DNA of 46,413 nucleotides from Pseudomonadota bacterium (lineage in GTDB: Bacteria; Pseudomonadota; Gammaproteobacteria; Acidiferrobacterales; Acidiferrobacteraceae), in assembly GCA_021816625.1 (NCBI GenBank), contig JAKAXM010000014.1, positions 1 through 46,413 of the forward strand, in the 5' to 3' direction. How positions within the stretch are numbered: the stretch's first letter is position 1; each line of letters starts with the position of its first letter. This document shows, piece after piece, positions 24,395 through 33,372 of this stretch. The notes under the pieces were generated by a model. It did not search any database. It saw only the letters and a list, made by a program, of their open reading frames with translations, and was not told where the DNA came from. A program made the translations under genes and the position numbers.

Positions 24395-27388
24395 CTATCC
24401 CGGGACGCGCGCGGTCCGGCGTAGCCGCGCCAAGAGGCGCCGCGCCAGATCCCCAAAAAGTTCGGTCTGGGTCGGGTGCGGATGTATGGCACCCCCGACC
24501 TGCTCCAGGGTGAGCTCGGCGCTTACCATCAGCACAGCCGCACCAATCAGGGTATCGGCATGATCGGCGAGAAAATGGACCCCGACTATACGATGACTGA
24601 CCTTGTCCGCCACCATCTTGATGAAACCGTCCGTCTCGCCCGTAATCATGGCCTTGGCATCTATCGAGAACGGCACCTTGATCTCGGCGGGATCATAGCC
24701 CTTGGCGCGGGCCTGGTCGGCAGACAATCCCACGAATGCCGCCTGCGGACGCGTGAAGATGACCCCGCAATCCTTGCTTTCCTCGTAGGCCGCCGGATGC
24801 CCCAAGAGCGTCTGTGCGGCCACCCGCCCCTGATGACCGGCGGTATGCGCAAGCATGTAGCCGCCGATGACATCACCCACGGCAAAGATATGAGGGACAT
24901 TGGTCCGGCATTGGGCATCCACCTTGATGGCACCGCGATCCGTAGCCACCCCGGCCCGGGCAAGCCCCAGGGAGCCAGTGACTGGGCGCTTGCCGGTGGC
25001 AACGAGCACGTAGTCGGCGGAGACGGCGTGCTCTTCGTTATCCTTGGCATAAGTGACCTTGACGGCGCCGACCGGCCCTTCTAGGCGTCGCACCGCAGCC
25101 GAGGTCACGATCGTAAGCCGCGCATCGCGGCTGAGCAAACTGCCAAGCTGCAGGGCCACCTCGGCCTCCACCTCCGGCAGCACCCGGTCGCGGGCCTCGA
25201 GGACCGTCACCTGCGAGCCGAAGTCGGCAAAGATCTGCGCCATCTCAAGGCCTATGGCCCCGGCGCCGACGATGACGAGCGCCGGTGGGGGCGCTGCCAG
25301 GTTCCAGACCGTATCCGACGTCAGGACACCAGGACCGTCGGCGCCCGGGATCGGCGGCACGAACGGCGGCGCGCCCGTGGCAATCACGGCCTGAGCGAAG
25401 GTCACACGCTGTCCAGTGGCCCCGAATTGCGGGGCCGCGCGGCGGACAAACGGGTCGGAGCCCTCGATCGGCACGATCACCGCGCTGTGATCCGAATCAA
25501 AATAGGCAAAGCCTGTACGCACATCGACACGCACACCTTTGTCGGTCTTCAAGGCCATCTCACCGCGCGTGCTCAAGACCCGGCGGCGCATACCATCGAG
25601 CCCTGCCCAGTCCAGACGCGGCTCGGCCGTATCGAGTACGCCCAGACCACGATCGTGATGACGGTCACGGATCCGGTCGGCTGCGGCCCGCCATGCCTTC
25701 GAGGGGATACAGCCGCGCCACAGGCACTCGCCCCCCGGAAAGGGTGCGTCGTTCACCATGATAACGCGCCGGCCATGATCGGCCAGCTCGCGCGCGCAAT
25801 CTTCGCCGCCGGGACCGCCGCCTATCACGAGCACGTCACAGTCATATGCCCCCGCATCGCGGGCCGCGACCGGTGCAGCGAGCGCCCCAGTGGTCGCAAT
25901 CCATGACGGATCTTCGACAAATCTCTTGAACGTGTTCAGAAACTTGGCCGCCTCCGCACCGTTTACGATACGGTGATCGGCGGTCACGGTGACCGGCATG
26001 CCGTGGGGCTGGGTACTTGCGATGGCAAAGATCGCCGACGTCCCTGGGACGGGAATGGCATCGAACTGGGCCACACCGAGCATACCCATGTTCGAGATCG
26101 TGAAGGTCGGATTGGAGTATTCTTCGGGCTTTAGGCGCTTTACGCGTGCGCGCGCGACCAAGTCCTTCCATTGCGCATTGAGGTCATCGATGGTCCGGGC
26201 CTGGACGTTCCGTAAGACCGGCACCACGAGCCCCATACCCTCGGTCTCCACGGCGAGCCCTACATCGACCTGACTGCGCTCAACGATGCGGTCTTCATGC
26301 TGATAAACGGAATTCACGCGCGGGTGCTCGCCGATCGCCCGGGCGGCGGCGGCGGCGAGCAACACGGTCAGTGAGACCTTCCGGTCCTTGGCGACCCGGC
26401 TCAAGCGCTCGGGGTTTATGTTCACAGTCACCCGGAAGAGCGGCATGGATAGCGAATATTCCATGTTTTGGCTGACCGCCTTCTCCATGCTATCCATGGG
26501 CCGCCCGGCCCCGGCTACCTGGAAGATGCGTTTGGCCTGTACGCGCGAGGCACCGCCGGCGCCAGCCACATCAGCACTGACGATGCAGCCCCCGGGGCCC
26601 GTGCCGACTAGGCTATTGAGGTCGATGCCATGCGCACCGGCGAGTTGCCGCGCATAGGGGCTCGCGGTCCCTTTGTGCGGACGCGGGGCCGGCGTTGCGC
26701 CGTGAGGCATGGCGGGTGCCCGGGTCTTGGGTTGGGCACTGCCCGCCGGGACGGGCGCTGGGGGCGCGGCGGCCTTGATAGGCGCGGGGGCAGGCGCGGG
26801 GGCCAGTGCCCCGCCTACGACAAGCCCCGTCTCGCTCACGAGATAGGCGATCGGCTGGCCGACCGGCACCGCCTGCCCGACTGCGGCTTGCGGACCGGAA
26901 AGATAACCTTCCCGGAAGATCTCGACATCCATGATGGCCTTGTCGGTTTCGACCGTCGCCACCACCGTGCCACGACTGATGAAGTCCCCTACCGCCTTCT
27001 CCCACGACACGAGCGTGCCTTCGCTCATAGTATCGGACAGCTGTGGCATCAGGATGGCCTGCCCCTTCGGGGCATCCGGGCGAGCCGCAGGCTCCGGGCT
27101 CACAGACGGCGCTGGCGGCTCTTCCCCGCGGCTCACCGCTGCGGATTCCGCCACCAGGGCGGCGATGGGCGCGCCGACCGCCACAGGGACACCGACCGGC
27201 GCCAGCGGACCCGACAGATAGCCTTCACGGAAGACCTCGACATCCATGATGGCTTTATCGGTCTCGACGGTCGCGACAATCGTGCCGCGCGTTATAAAAT
27301 CGCCCAGGGCCTTTTCCCACGACACGATAGTACCCTCCGACATGGTGTCGGAGAGCTGCGGCATCTTAATGAGAAACGGCTCCGCCAT
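24395..27388 (-). CDS. Single-chain pyruvate dehydrogenase E2-E3 (acyltransferase-dihydrolipoamide dehydrogenase fusion)
   Basis: A 997-residue fusion. Domains: two lipoyl domains (about 5-80 and 110-187; lipoyl lysines K45 and K150 in VETDKAIMDVE), an Ala/Pro linker, a peripheral subunit-binding domain (about 242-275), the E2 acyltransferase core (about 295-492) and a complete FAD-dependent E3 (about 515-990) with GGGPGG, the redox disulfide C555/C560 in ECLWRGCIPSK, a second Rossmann motif VGAGAIGLEMAQIF and the catalytic His-Glu in HPHPTQTE. The E2 catalytic motif is DHRIVNG, with N476 where DHRxxDG has Asp. The reading frame is continuous between the two enzymes. It lies 41 bases after the E1 beta gene. 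Confidence 0.95.
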   Translation of the reverse strand: MAEPFLIKMPQLSDTMSEGTIVSWEKALGDFITRGTIVATVETDKAIMDVEVFREGYLSGPLAPVGVPVAVGAPIAALVAESAAVSRGEEPPAPSVSPEPAARPDAPKGQAILMPQLSDTMSEGTLVSWEKAVGDFISRGTVVATVETDKAIMDVEIFREGYLSGPQAAVGQAVPVGQPIAYLVSETGLVVGGALAPAPAPAPIKAAAPPAPVPAGSAQPKTRAPAMPHGATPAPRPHKGTASPYARQLAGAHGIDLNSLVGTGPGGCIVSADVAGAGGASRVQAKRIFQVAGAGRPMDSMEKAVSQNMEYSLSMPLFRVTVNINPERLSRVAKDRKVSLTVLLAAAAARAIGEHPRVNSVYQHEDRIVERSQVDVGLAVETEGMGLVVPVLRNVQARTIDDLNAQWKDLVARARVKRLKPEEYSNPTFTISNMGMLGVAQFDAIPVPGTSAIFAIASTQPHGMPVTVTADHRIVNGAEAAKFLNTFKRFVEDPSWIATTGALAAPVAARDAGAYDCDVLVIGGGPGGEDCARELADHGRRVIMVNDAPFPGGECLWRGCIPSKAWRAAADRIRDRHHDRGLGVLDTAEPRLDWAGLDGMRRRVLSTRGEMALKTDKGVRVDVRTGFAYFDSDHSAVIVPIEGSDPFVRRAAPQFGATGQRVTFAQAVIATGAPPFVPPIPGADGPGVLTSDTVWNLAAPPPALVIVGAGAIGLEMAQIFADFGSQVTVLEARDRVLPEVEAEVALQLGSLLSRDARLTIVTSAAVRRLEGPVGAVKVTYAKDNEEHAVSADYVLVATGKRPVTGSLGLARAGVATDRGAIKVDAQCRTNVPHIFAVGDVIGGYMLAHTAGHQGRVAAQTLLGHPAAYEESKDCGVIFTRPQAAFVGLSADQARAKGYDPAEIKVPFSIDAKAMITGETDGFIKMVADKVSHRIVGVHFLADHADTLIGAAVLMVSAELTLEQVGGAIHPHPTQTELFGDLARRLLARLRRTARVPG

Positions 27389-27429
27389 GCTGGCTTCCTA
27401 TGCTATATGTGGGGATCGAGCCAAAACCG

Positions 27430-28410
27430 TCAGACGCGGCCCAAAACCTTGAGTGCGGCCGCCAGAACGTCGTCGGCATTCGGAATGGCAGCCTTTTCCA
27501 TTTGCCGATTGTAAGGGACCGGCACATCGGCGGCATGCACACGGACCGGCTGCGTGTCCAGGGCGAAGAAGCATTCTTCGATAATGATCGATATGATCTC
27601 CGAACCAACACCAACGGTCGCCTCGTCTTCCTCGGCGATCACGACCTTGTGCGTCTTCTCGACAGACCGCCGGATCGTATCCCGGTCGATGGGCCGCAGG
27701 GCGCGCAAATCGAGCACCTCGGCCGATACCCCCATCGCCGCAAGCTTTTCGGCGGCGGCCAGACAGAGATGGACGCTGTAATTGTACCCGATCAGGGTAA
27801 CGTCCGTGCCAACCCGTACGATCTCCGCCCCCTCGAGAGGCCTAAAGGTCTCTTGGTCAGGGACTTCCCCGCGCATGTTGTACATGCTTTCGTGTTCGAT
27901 GATGATGACGGGGTCGTTGCAGCGGACCGCTGACTTCAACATGCCGTAGGCATCCAGCGGCCCGCGCGGTGTCACAACCCGCAGACCCGGCGTACTCATG
28001 AACATGCGCGCAAGCCGCGCGGAATGCTGGGCGGCAAGCTGATGGGCGGTACCACCCGGCGTGCGCATGACGATAGGGCAACTCGCCCGCCCTCCCGACA
28101 TGTAACGGATCTTCGCAGCCGCATTGATCAAGGTGTCCAGCGCAAGCAGCGCGAAATTGATGGACATGATCTCGATGATTGGGCGCATGCCGGCCATAGA
28201 CGCGCCAATGCCGATACCCGTGTAGGAATTCTCGGATATCGGAGTATCGATGATGCGATCAGGGCCGTATTTCTGATACAGGCCTGAGGTCGCTTTGTAG
28301 GTACCACCTGCGACTCCGATGTCCTCGCCCATGGCGATCACCATGCGGTCGTTGGCCAGCTCCTCGTCATGGGCGCGGCGTATGGCCTCCCAGTAGGCAA
28401 TCTCAGCCAT
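27430..28410 (-). CDS. pdhB: Pyruvate dehydrogenase E1 component, beta subunit
   Basis: With E1 alpha it forms the thiamine-diphosphate enzyme that decarboxylates a 2-oxo acid and acylates the E2 lipoyl group. The 326-residue protein has MGEDIGVAGGTYKAT, the Glu that activates TPP in DTPISENSYTGIGIGASM, the potassium/TPP region and a transketolase C-terminal domain (GVSAEVLDLRALRPIDRDTI). It overlaps the E1 alpha stop by 8 bases. Pyruvate is the likely substrate, though branched-chain oxo acids cannot be excluded from sequence alone. Confidence 0.93.
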   Translation of the reverse strand: MAEIAYWEAIRRAHDEELANDRMVIAMGEDIGVAGGTYKATSGLYQKYGPDRIIDTPISENSYTGIGIGASMAGMRPIIEIMSINFALLALDTLINAAAKIRYMSGGRASCPIVMRTPGGTAHQLAAQHSARLARMFMSTPGLRVVTPRGPLDAYGMLKSAVRCNDPVIIIEHESMYNMRGEVPDQETFRPLEGAEIVRVGTDVTLIGYNYSVHLCLAAAEKLAAMGVSAEVLDLRALRPIDRDTIRRSVEKTHKVVIAEEDEATVGVGSEIISIIIEECFFALDTQPVRVHAADVPVPYNRQMEKAAIPNADDVLAAALKVLGRV

Positions 28411-29416
28411 TGTGATCCCCCTGACTTAGCGGACCGATCCAGCGCGGATCCGGGTGGTCGTCCAAGCAATACAGATTCAAGTCTTCCACACGCGGCTCCG
28501 GGCTTTCTTCGGCAAAACGCACGATCTCGTTTTCGATCTCATCGAGAACGGCCTTTTCCATAGCTGCGATATCGGCATCGGTCAGAACCTTGGCCTTTTT
28601 CAGGCGGTCCCCATAGATATTGATCGGGTCGCGCTCGAGCCACTTGCGTTCTTCTTCCTTAGAGCGGTAAGCATTCGAATCCGACATCGAATGCCCTCTC
28701 TGACGGTAGGTCATGAATTCGATGAAGTAGGGACCCTTGCCACCCCGCACATGGGCAATCGCATCGCGGGCCGCCGTCATCACCACATCGATGTCCTGCC
28801 CATCGTGCTGACTGCTCGGGATATTATAGGCGCCAACGCGTTTGTACTGATCGGTCACCGCCGACGAACGGTCGATGCGTGTACCGATCGCGTACAGGTT
28901 GTTTTCGCATACGAACAGGACCGGCAACTTCCAAAGCGAGGCCATATTGAGGGTCTCATGGAACGTGCCTTGATTATTGGCACCATCGCCGAGAAAGCAT
29001 ATGGCGATCTGGTCCGTGCCTTTGTGTTTGCATGCCAGGGCAAGACCCGCGGCAAGCGGGAAGGGTTGACCGACCAGGGCGTAACCCCCCATAAAGTTCA
29101 CGGTCGGATCGAAAATATGCATGGAACCGCCCCGCCCCCGGCTCGAACCCGTTACCTTTCCATAGAGTTCGGCCATAACCTCGCGCGCCGGGGCCCCCGC
29201 CTTCATGGCGTGCACATGATCGCGGTAGCCGGTAATGACGTAGTCGTGACCGCAGCGGGCCATCTCCAGGACCCCTGTTGCCACCGCCTCCTGTCCGGAA
29301 TACAGATGCAGGAAGCCGCCGATCTTGCGCTCCATGTAGGCCTCGAAGGAGCGCTCTTCGAATCGGCGATAAAAAATCATCTCGCGTAACAGACGCTTCT
29401 GGTCACTTACGTTCAT
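28403..29416 (-). CDS. pdhA: Pyruvate dehydrogenase E1 component, alpha subunit
   Basis: TPP-binding subunit of E1. The start is set at the ATG at 29414-29416 (MNVSDQKRLLREMIFYRRFE), 337 residues, rather than the TTG ten codons upstream, because homology begins here. The TPP motif is GDGANNQGTFHETLNMA, followed by NNLYAIGT; RGGSMHIFD and the phosphorylation-loop-like YRQRGHSMSDSN are also present. It is the first gene of the E1alpha-E1beta-E2E3-argG block and is divergent from the aminopeptidase gene. Confidence 0.94.
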   Translation of the reverse strand: MNVSDQKRLLREMIFYRRFEERSFEAYMERKIGGFLHLYSGQEAVATGVLEMARCGHDYVITGYRDHVHAMKAGAPAREVMAELYGKVTGSSRGRGGSMHIFDPTVNFMGGYALVGQPFPLAAGLALACKHKGTDQIAICFLGDGANNQGTFHETLNMASLWKLPVLFVCENNLYAIGTRIDRSSAVTDQYKRVGAYNIPSSQHDGQDIDVVMTAARDAIAHVRGGKGPYFIEFMTYRQRGHSMSDSNAYRSKEEERKWLERDPINIYGDRLKKAKVLTDADIAAMEKAVLDEIENEIVRFAEESPEPRVEDLNLYCLDDHPDPRWIGPLSQGDHNG

Positions 29417-29493
29417 CTTTGCTCTGACTCGAATAGTGGGGCCCAAAAGTCCAGGGCGCAGACGACCCGTGCGCCAGGCCCGAGCGCGGGGGT

Positions 29494-29522
29494 ATGATCG
29501 GGGTTTTATGACACGAGGTCAA
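29494..29522 (-). promoter_or_regulatory. Candidate sigma-70 promoter of the pyruvate dehydrogenase operon
   Basis: On the minus strand TTGACC (29517-29522), 17 bases, GATCAT (29494-29499). The -35 matches in five of six positions and the -10 in four. Transcription would start near 29487, about 70 bases before the E1 alpha ATG. The site lies close to the divergent aminopeptidase start. Confidence 0.4.
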
Positions 29523-29530
29523 GGTAAGCG

Positions 29531-30997
29531 ATGACGGTATTCAAGGTTCCGCGCGTACGTTATGTGAAAACCATACCCCCCGAGCCCGGATTCGCGGCCT
29601 ACCAGCACATCGTCATCGTGGCCGAAAAGGCGAGCGACCTCGCCCGGGCCCCATTTGGGCCCCTGCTGCTAAAACGCATGAAGGCGCAAGGGATCGTGGC
29701 CAAGCCTGGGGTTACGTTTCTGACCGAAGCCCCCGACGAGACCGGGACTGCGCTCGCAGTGGGCTTCATGGATGCCCAGCAATCGCCGTTTACCCGCGCA
29801 GAGCTCGGCCGCAAGCTCACCCGATTCCGGGCGGGAACCACGCGCGCGGCCATCCTAGTCCTAAGCCCCGGGGGACGCATCCAGAGGGAGGCGGTGAATG
29901 CCCTCGTGCGCTGCATCTACGCCCGCGCCCCCCTGCCGACCTTTCAGAGCGATCCGGCCGCCGCACCGGGGCCGGCCGTCATCGACGTCTACGGGCCGGG
30001 AGATGACGATAAACGCCTGCGCGCGGCCGCCCACGGTAACCATTTGGCCCGGGCCCTGTCCGTCCTGCCCGGCAACGAGCTCGGGCCTGCGCAATACGTA
30101 AAGCGCGTCAAGAAACTGGCGGCCGAACAGGGGTGGCGCTTTCGTTTTCTCGATGAAAAGCGCTTGACGGCACTCGGCGCAGGGGCCTTTCTGGCCGTAA
30201 GCCAGACACGCCCCGCGGGAGCCGGCATAGTCCACTTAAGCTACCGTCCGTCGCGCGCGAACCAGGCCGCATTAGCGCTGGTGGGCAAAGGGATCTGCTT
30301 TGACACAGGCGGGGTCAATGTAAAGCCGGCGCGACACATGTACGGCATGCACGAGGACATGGAGGGCAGCGCCGTGGCGCTCGGCACCCTCCTTGCACTC
30401 ACCGAATTAAAGGTCCCTTATGCCGTCGATTGCTACCTCGCCATCGCCGAAAACGCCATCGGGCCCCACAGTTACCGGCCCAATGACATCGTCTCCGCGA
30501 GCAATGGCACGACAATAGAGGTCGTGCATACCGACGCCGAAGGGCGCATGGTGCTGGCCGACACCCTGGCATTGGCTACACGCGACCGGCCGCGCCTCGT
30601 CATCGACTACGCGACCCTGACCGGGGCCTGCGTCTACGCCCTCGGCAGCCGTATGACCGGGGCCTTCACGAACCGACCGGCACTCATCCCCCAACTCATC
30701 GAGGCGGGGCGCCGCAGCGGGGAACGGGTCTGGCCCTTTCCGCTCGAGGAGGACTACGAGACAGACCTTAAAAGCGACATCGCCGACATCAAGCAGTGTA
30801 CGCTCGAAGGCGAGGCCGACCATATCTTGGCGGCCCTGTTCCTCAAACGGTTCATTGCTCACGAGCCCGCCTGGATCCACCTCGATCTGTCGGCCGGGCG
30901 CCACAAAGGGGGGCTCGGCGCCATCCCGACCGACACGACCGGCTTTGGGGTCGAGTTCACCTTGGCCCTCCTAACCGACCCCGACTTTCGCTGGTAG
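29531..30997 (+). CDS. M17 leucyl aminopeptidase family protein
   Basis: A 488-residue dizinc/dimanganese aminopeptidase that trims N-terminal residues from peptides. The M17 catalytic domain shows VGKGICFDTGG (metal-binding Lys and Asp), HEDMEGSAVALG (metal-binding Asp) and HTDAEGRMVLADTLALA (Asp, Glu and the catalytic Arg). The TDAEGR motif is preceded by His instead of the usual Asn. The N-terminal regulatory domain is diverged from E. coli PepA, so it may belong to a separate M17 subfamily. It is divergent from the pyruvate dehydrogenase operon. Confidence 0.9.
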   Translation: MTVFKVPRVRYVKTIPPEPGFAAYQHIVIVAEKASDLARAPFGPLLLKRMKAQGIVAKPGVTFLTEAPDETGTALAVGFMDAQQSPFTRAELGRKLTRFRAGTTRAAILVLSPGGRIQREAVNALVRCIYARAPLPTFQSDPAAAPGPAVIDVYGPGDDDKRLRAAAHGNHLARALSVLPGNELGPAQYVKRVKKLAAEQGWRFRFLDEKRLTALGAGAFLAVSQTRPAGAGIVHLSYRPSRANQAALALVGKGICFDTGGVNVKPARHMYGMHEDMEGSAVALGTLLALTELKVPYAVDCYLAIAENAIGPHSYRPNDIVSASNGTTIEVVHTDAEGRMVLADTLALATRDRPRLVIDYATLTGACVYALGSRMTGAFTNRPALIPQLIEAGRRSGERVWPFPLEEDYETDLKSDIADIKQCTLEGEADHILAALFLKRFIAHEPAWIHLDLSAGRHKGGLGAIPTDTTGFGVEFTLALLTDPDFRW

Positions 30998-31050
30998 CTT
31001 GGGGGCGGGGCCGGGCCAAAGCCACCGCACGGGCTAGATTTTAGCGGGCA

Positions 31051-31145
31051 GGGGCGGTAAGATGCGCCCCTTGATCGGACTGGCAGATGCCCTAAAGGCC
31101 TCCCGTCCTTGATCTTTGAGCGCCCCGCCCAGGGGCGCTTTATAT
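31051..31145 (+). promoter_or_regulatory. Attenuator-like leader upstream of argD
   Basis: Two hairpins. The first pairs GGGGCG (31051-31056) with CGCCCC (31065-31070). The second pairs AGCGCCCC (31119-31126) with GGGGCGCT (31132-31139) and is followed by TTATATTTT, resembling an intrinsic terminator only 20 bases before the argD ATG. Because the arms share sequence, GGGGCG (31051) can also pair with CGCCCC (31121), and CGCCCC (31065) with GGGGCG (31132), so exclusive alternative folds exist. It may equally be just the terminator of the aminopeptidase gene. Confidence 0.4.
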
Positions 31146-31158
31146 TTTGGGGGGCACG

Positions 31159-32340
31159 ATGCCAACCGAACACTATCTCATGACGACCTACGGGCGCTTG
31201 CCCGTGACCTTCACGCACGGGGAAGGGGCTTGGCTCTGGGATCAGAGTGGCCGCAAATACCTTGATGGCTTGGCCGGCGTCGCCGTAAACAGCCTTGGGC
31301 ACGCGCATCCCGACATCGTGGAAGCCGTTTGTTCGCAATCGCGGCGGCTGATCCATGTCTCCAACTGGTACGGAAATCGGGAACAGGAGGCCTTGGGGCG
31401 CCGGCTGTGCGAGGTCGCGCGCATGGACCGGGCCTTCTTCGCCAATTCCGGGGCCGAGGCCAACGAGGCGGCGCTTAAGCTCGCGCGCCTGCGCGGCCAT
31501 GCGCGGGGCATAGAAGCGCCGGCGGTCATCGTCATGGAGGGGAGTTTCCATGGCCGGACCCTAGGGACACTCAGCGCATCGGGCAGCCGCAAGGTGCAAG
31601 CCGGCTTTGAGCCTCTGGTACCGGGATTTCGGCGCGTGCCGTTCAATGATCTGAACGCGGTGCGTCAGGTCCGCGAGCGCGACCAAACGGTAGTTGCGGT
31701 GCTCGTGGAGCCCGTCCTCGGGGAAGGCGGCATCCAGGTGCCGGACGCGGGCTATCTAAAAGGTCTACGCAAGATATGCGACGAGGCGGGCTGGCTCCTC
31801 ATCCTCGATGAGATCCAGACGGGGATGTGCCGCAGTGGGGCATGGTTTGCGTGGCAGCTCGAAGACGCGCGGCCCGACATCATGACCGTCGCCAAGGCCT
31901 TGGGTAACGGCCTGCCGATCGGCGCCTGCCTCGCGCATGGCGAGGCCGCCGAACTTTTCCATCCGGGCCAACACGGTTCGACATTCGGTGGTAATCCGCT
32001 CGTGACCGCAGTCGGGCTCGCCGTCGTCACCGCCATGGACGGGATGCGCGCGTGGGAGCGGGCAGCGGTCCTCGGCAATCGCATCCTGCACGAGCTCAAG
32101 GCAGAATTACAGGATGTGGCCGGTGTAAAGGCCGTGCGCGGCCGCGGACTTTTGATCGGCATCGAGCTCGACCGGTCCGCTCACGCGGTCATGACGATGG
32201 CCCTAAATCAGGGCCTGCTCATAAACGTCACCGCCGACCGGGTCGTACGTCTCCTGCCGCCACTCATTTTGACTGATGACGAGGCCGCACAGCTCGCGCA
32301 AGGGACGGCGCGTGTGATACGGGAGTTTTTGGCGTCATGA
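31159..32340 (+). CDS. argD: Acetylornithine aminotransferase
   Basis: Class III PLP aminotransferase of arginine synthesis, moving an amino group from glutamate to N-acetylglutamate semialdehyde. The 393-residue protein has [45 protein letters not shown] (PLP-binding Asp) and the Schiff-base Lys in [13 protein letters not shown]. The ATG at 31159 is chosen on homology ([16 protein letters not shown]). The next gene, argF, overlaps its stop by 4 bases. The DEIQTGMCR segment has Met-Cys where most members have xGR. Confidence 0.95.
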   Translation: MPTEHYLMTTYGRLPVTFTHGEGAWLWDQSGRKYLDGLAGVAVNSLGHAHPDIVEAVCSQSRRLIHVSNWYGNREQEALGRRLCEVARMDRAFFANSGAEANEAALKLARLRGHARGIEAPAVIVMEGSFHGRTLGTLSASGSRKVQAGFEPLVPGFRRVPFNDLNAVRQVRERDQTVVAVLVEPVLGEGGIQVPDAGYLKGLRKICDEAGWLLILDEIQTGMCRSGAWFAWQLEDARPDIMTVAKALGNGLPIGACLAHGEAAELFHPGQHGSTFGGNPLVTAVGLAVVTAMDGMRAWERAAVLGNRILHELKAELQDVAGVKAVRGRGLLIGIELDRSAHAVMTMALNQGLLINVTADRVVRLLPPLILTDDEAAQLAQGTARVIREFLAS

Positions 32341-33236
32341 CCCGCCACTTCCTGAGCCTCCTCGATTTCAGCCCGAAAGAATTGCGCACGCTCGTCGAGC
32401 GCGCCATGACGCTGAAGGCCATTTTGCGCCGGCGCGAGCCACACGAATACCTGCGTGGCCGCAGTCTGGCCCTCATCTTCGAGAAATCGTCAACCCGGAC
32501 GCGCGTGTCCTTCGAGGCCGGCATCACGCAGCTAGGCGGAAACAGCATGTTCCTGGCCCCCGCTGAACTCCAGCTCGGGCGGGGCGAACCGCTCGAGGAT
32601 ACGGCTCGGGTGATATCGCGTATGGTAGATGCGGTCGTGATCCGCACCCATGAGCACGCCAAGCTCGTGGCCTTCGCAAACCACTCGCAGGTTCCCGTCA
32701 TCAATGCGCTCACCGACCGCTTCCATCCCTGCCAACTATTGGCCGACATGCAGACCTACTTCGAGTATCGCGGGGATATCGCAGGCCGCACCGTGGCCTG
32801 GATAGGTGACGGCAACAACGTCTGTCATTCCTGGATCAACGCGGCGCGTCAATTCGGCTTTACGCTGCGCATCGCAACGCCCCCGGGCTACGGGCCGGAT
32901 CCCGATATCGTGGCCGCGGCAGGCCCTGCCGTAGCGCTCCAGACGACGCCCGAAGAGGCCGCCCGAAATGCTGACCTCCTCGTCACGGATACCTGGGCCA
33001 GCATGGGCCAGGAGTCCGAAAAAGAGGTGCGCGTTCGCGCCTTCGCCGGCTATTGCGTCAACGATAGACTCTTGGATATGGCGCATCCGGAGGCACTGTT
33101 CATGCACTGCCTACCGGCCTACCGAGGGGTCGAGGTCACGAGCGCGGTGATAGATGGCCCCCGCAGCGTGGTCTGGGATGAGGCCGAAAACCGCCTGCAC
33201 GCTCAAAAGGCGCTACTCGAGTTCCTGCTCGGCTAA
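32337..33236 (+). CDS. argF: Ornithine carbamoyltransferase
   Basis: Makes citrulline from ornithine and carbamoyl phosphate. The 299-residue protein has the carbamoyl-phosphate motif [12 protein letters not shown], the [11 protein letters not shown] motif, DGNNVCHSW and the ornithine-site [11 protein letters not shown]. Length is normal. ATGA overlap with argD makes argD-argF one translational unit; its product is the substrate of ArgG encoded at 23.2-24.4 kb. Confidence 0.96.
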   Translation: MTRHFLSLLDFSPKELRTLVERAMTLKAILRRREPHEYLRGRSLALIFEKSSTRTRVSFEAGITQLGGNSMFLAPAELQLGRGEPLEDTARVISRMVDAVVIRTHEHAKLVAFANHSQVPVINALTDRFHPCQLLADMQTYFEYRGDIAGRTVAWIGDGNNVCHSWINAARQFGFTLRIATPPGYGPDPDIVAAAGPAVALQTTPEEAARNADLLVTDTWASMGQESEKEVRVRAFAGYCVNDRLLDMAHPEALFMHCLPAYRGVEVTSAVIDGPRSVVWDEAENRLHAQKALLEFLLG

Positions 33237-33372
33237 GCGAACCCGCCAACCCGGGCCTCACCTACTACCCCCGGGGATGAGCGGCGCGGGGGCGCGCCGG
33301 GGGTCCCGATAGACCTCCGCCCTGACCGCCACAGCGCAGGCCGTGGCCGGATAAAGCAAAGGCCCGACCCGC

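Noticed and set aside
24395-27388. Possibility that the E2-E3 fusion is an assembly error merging two genes
   Set aside because: The linker between residues about 493 and 515 is in frame, has normal coding composition, and contains neither a stop nor a good internal ribosome binding site with a start codon.
26630-27514. 294-codon plus-strand frame opposite the E2-E3 fusion
   Set aside because: Antisense shadow of the lipoyl-domain region; its apparent internal repetition comes only from the two lipoyl domains on the other strand.
28454-29389. 311-codon plus-strand frame opposite E1 alpha
   Set aside because: Antisense to a strongly conserved gene with a full set of family motifs.
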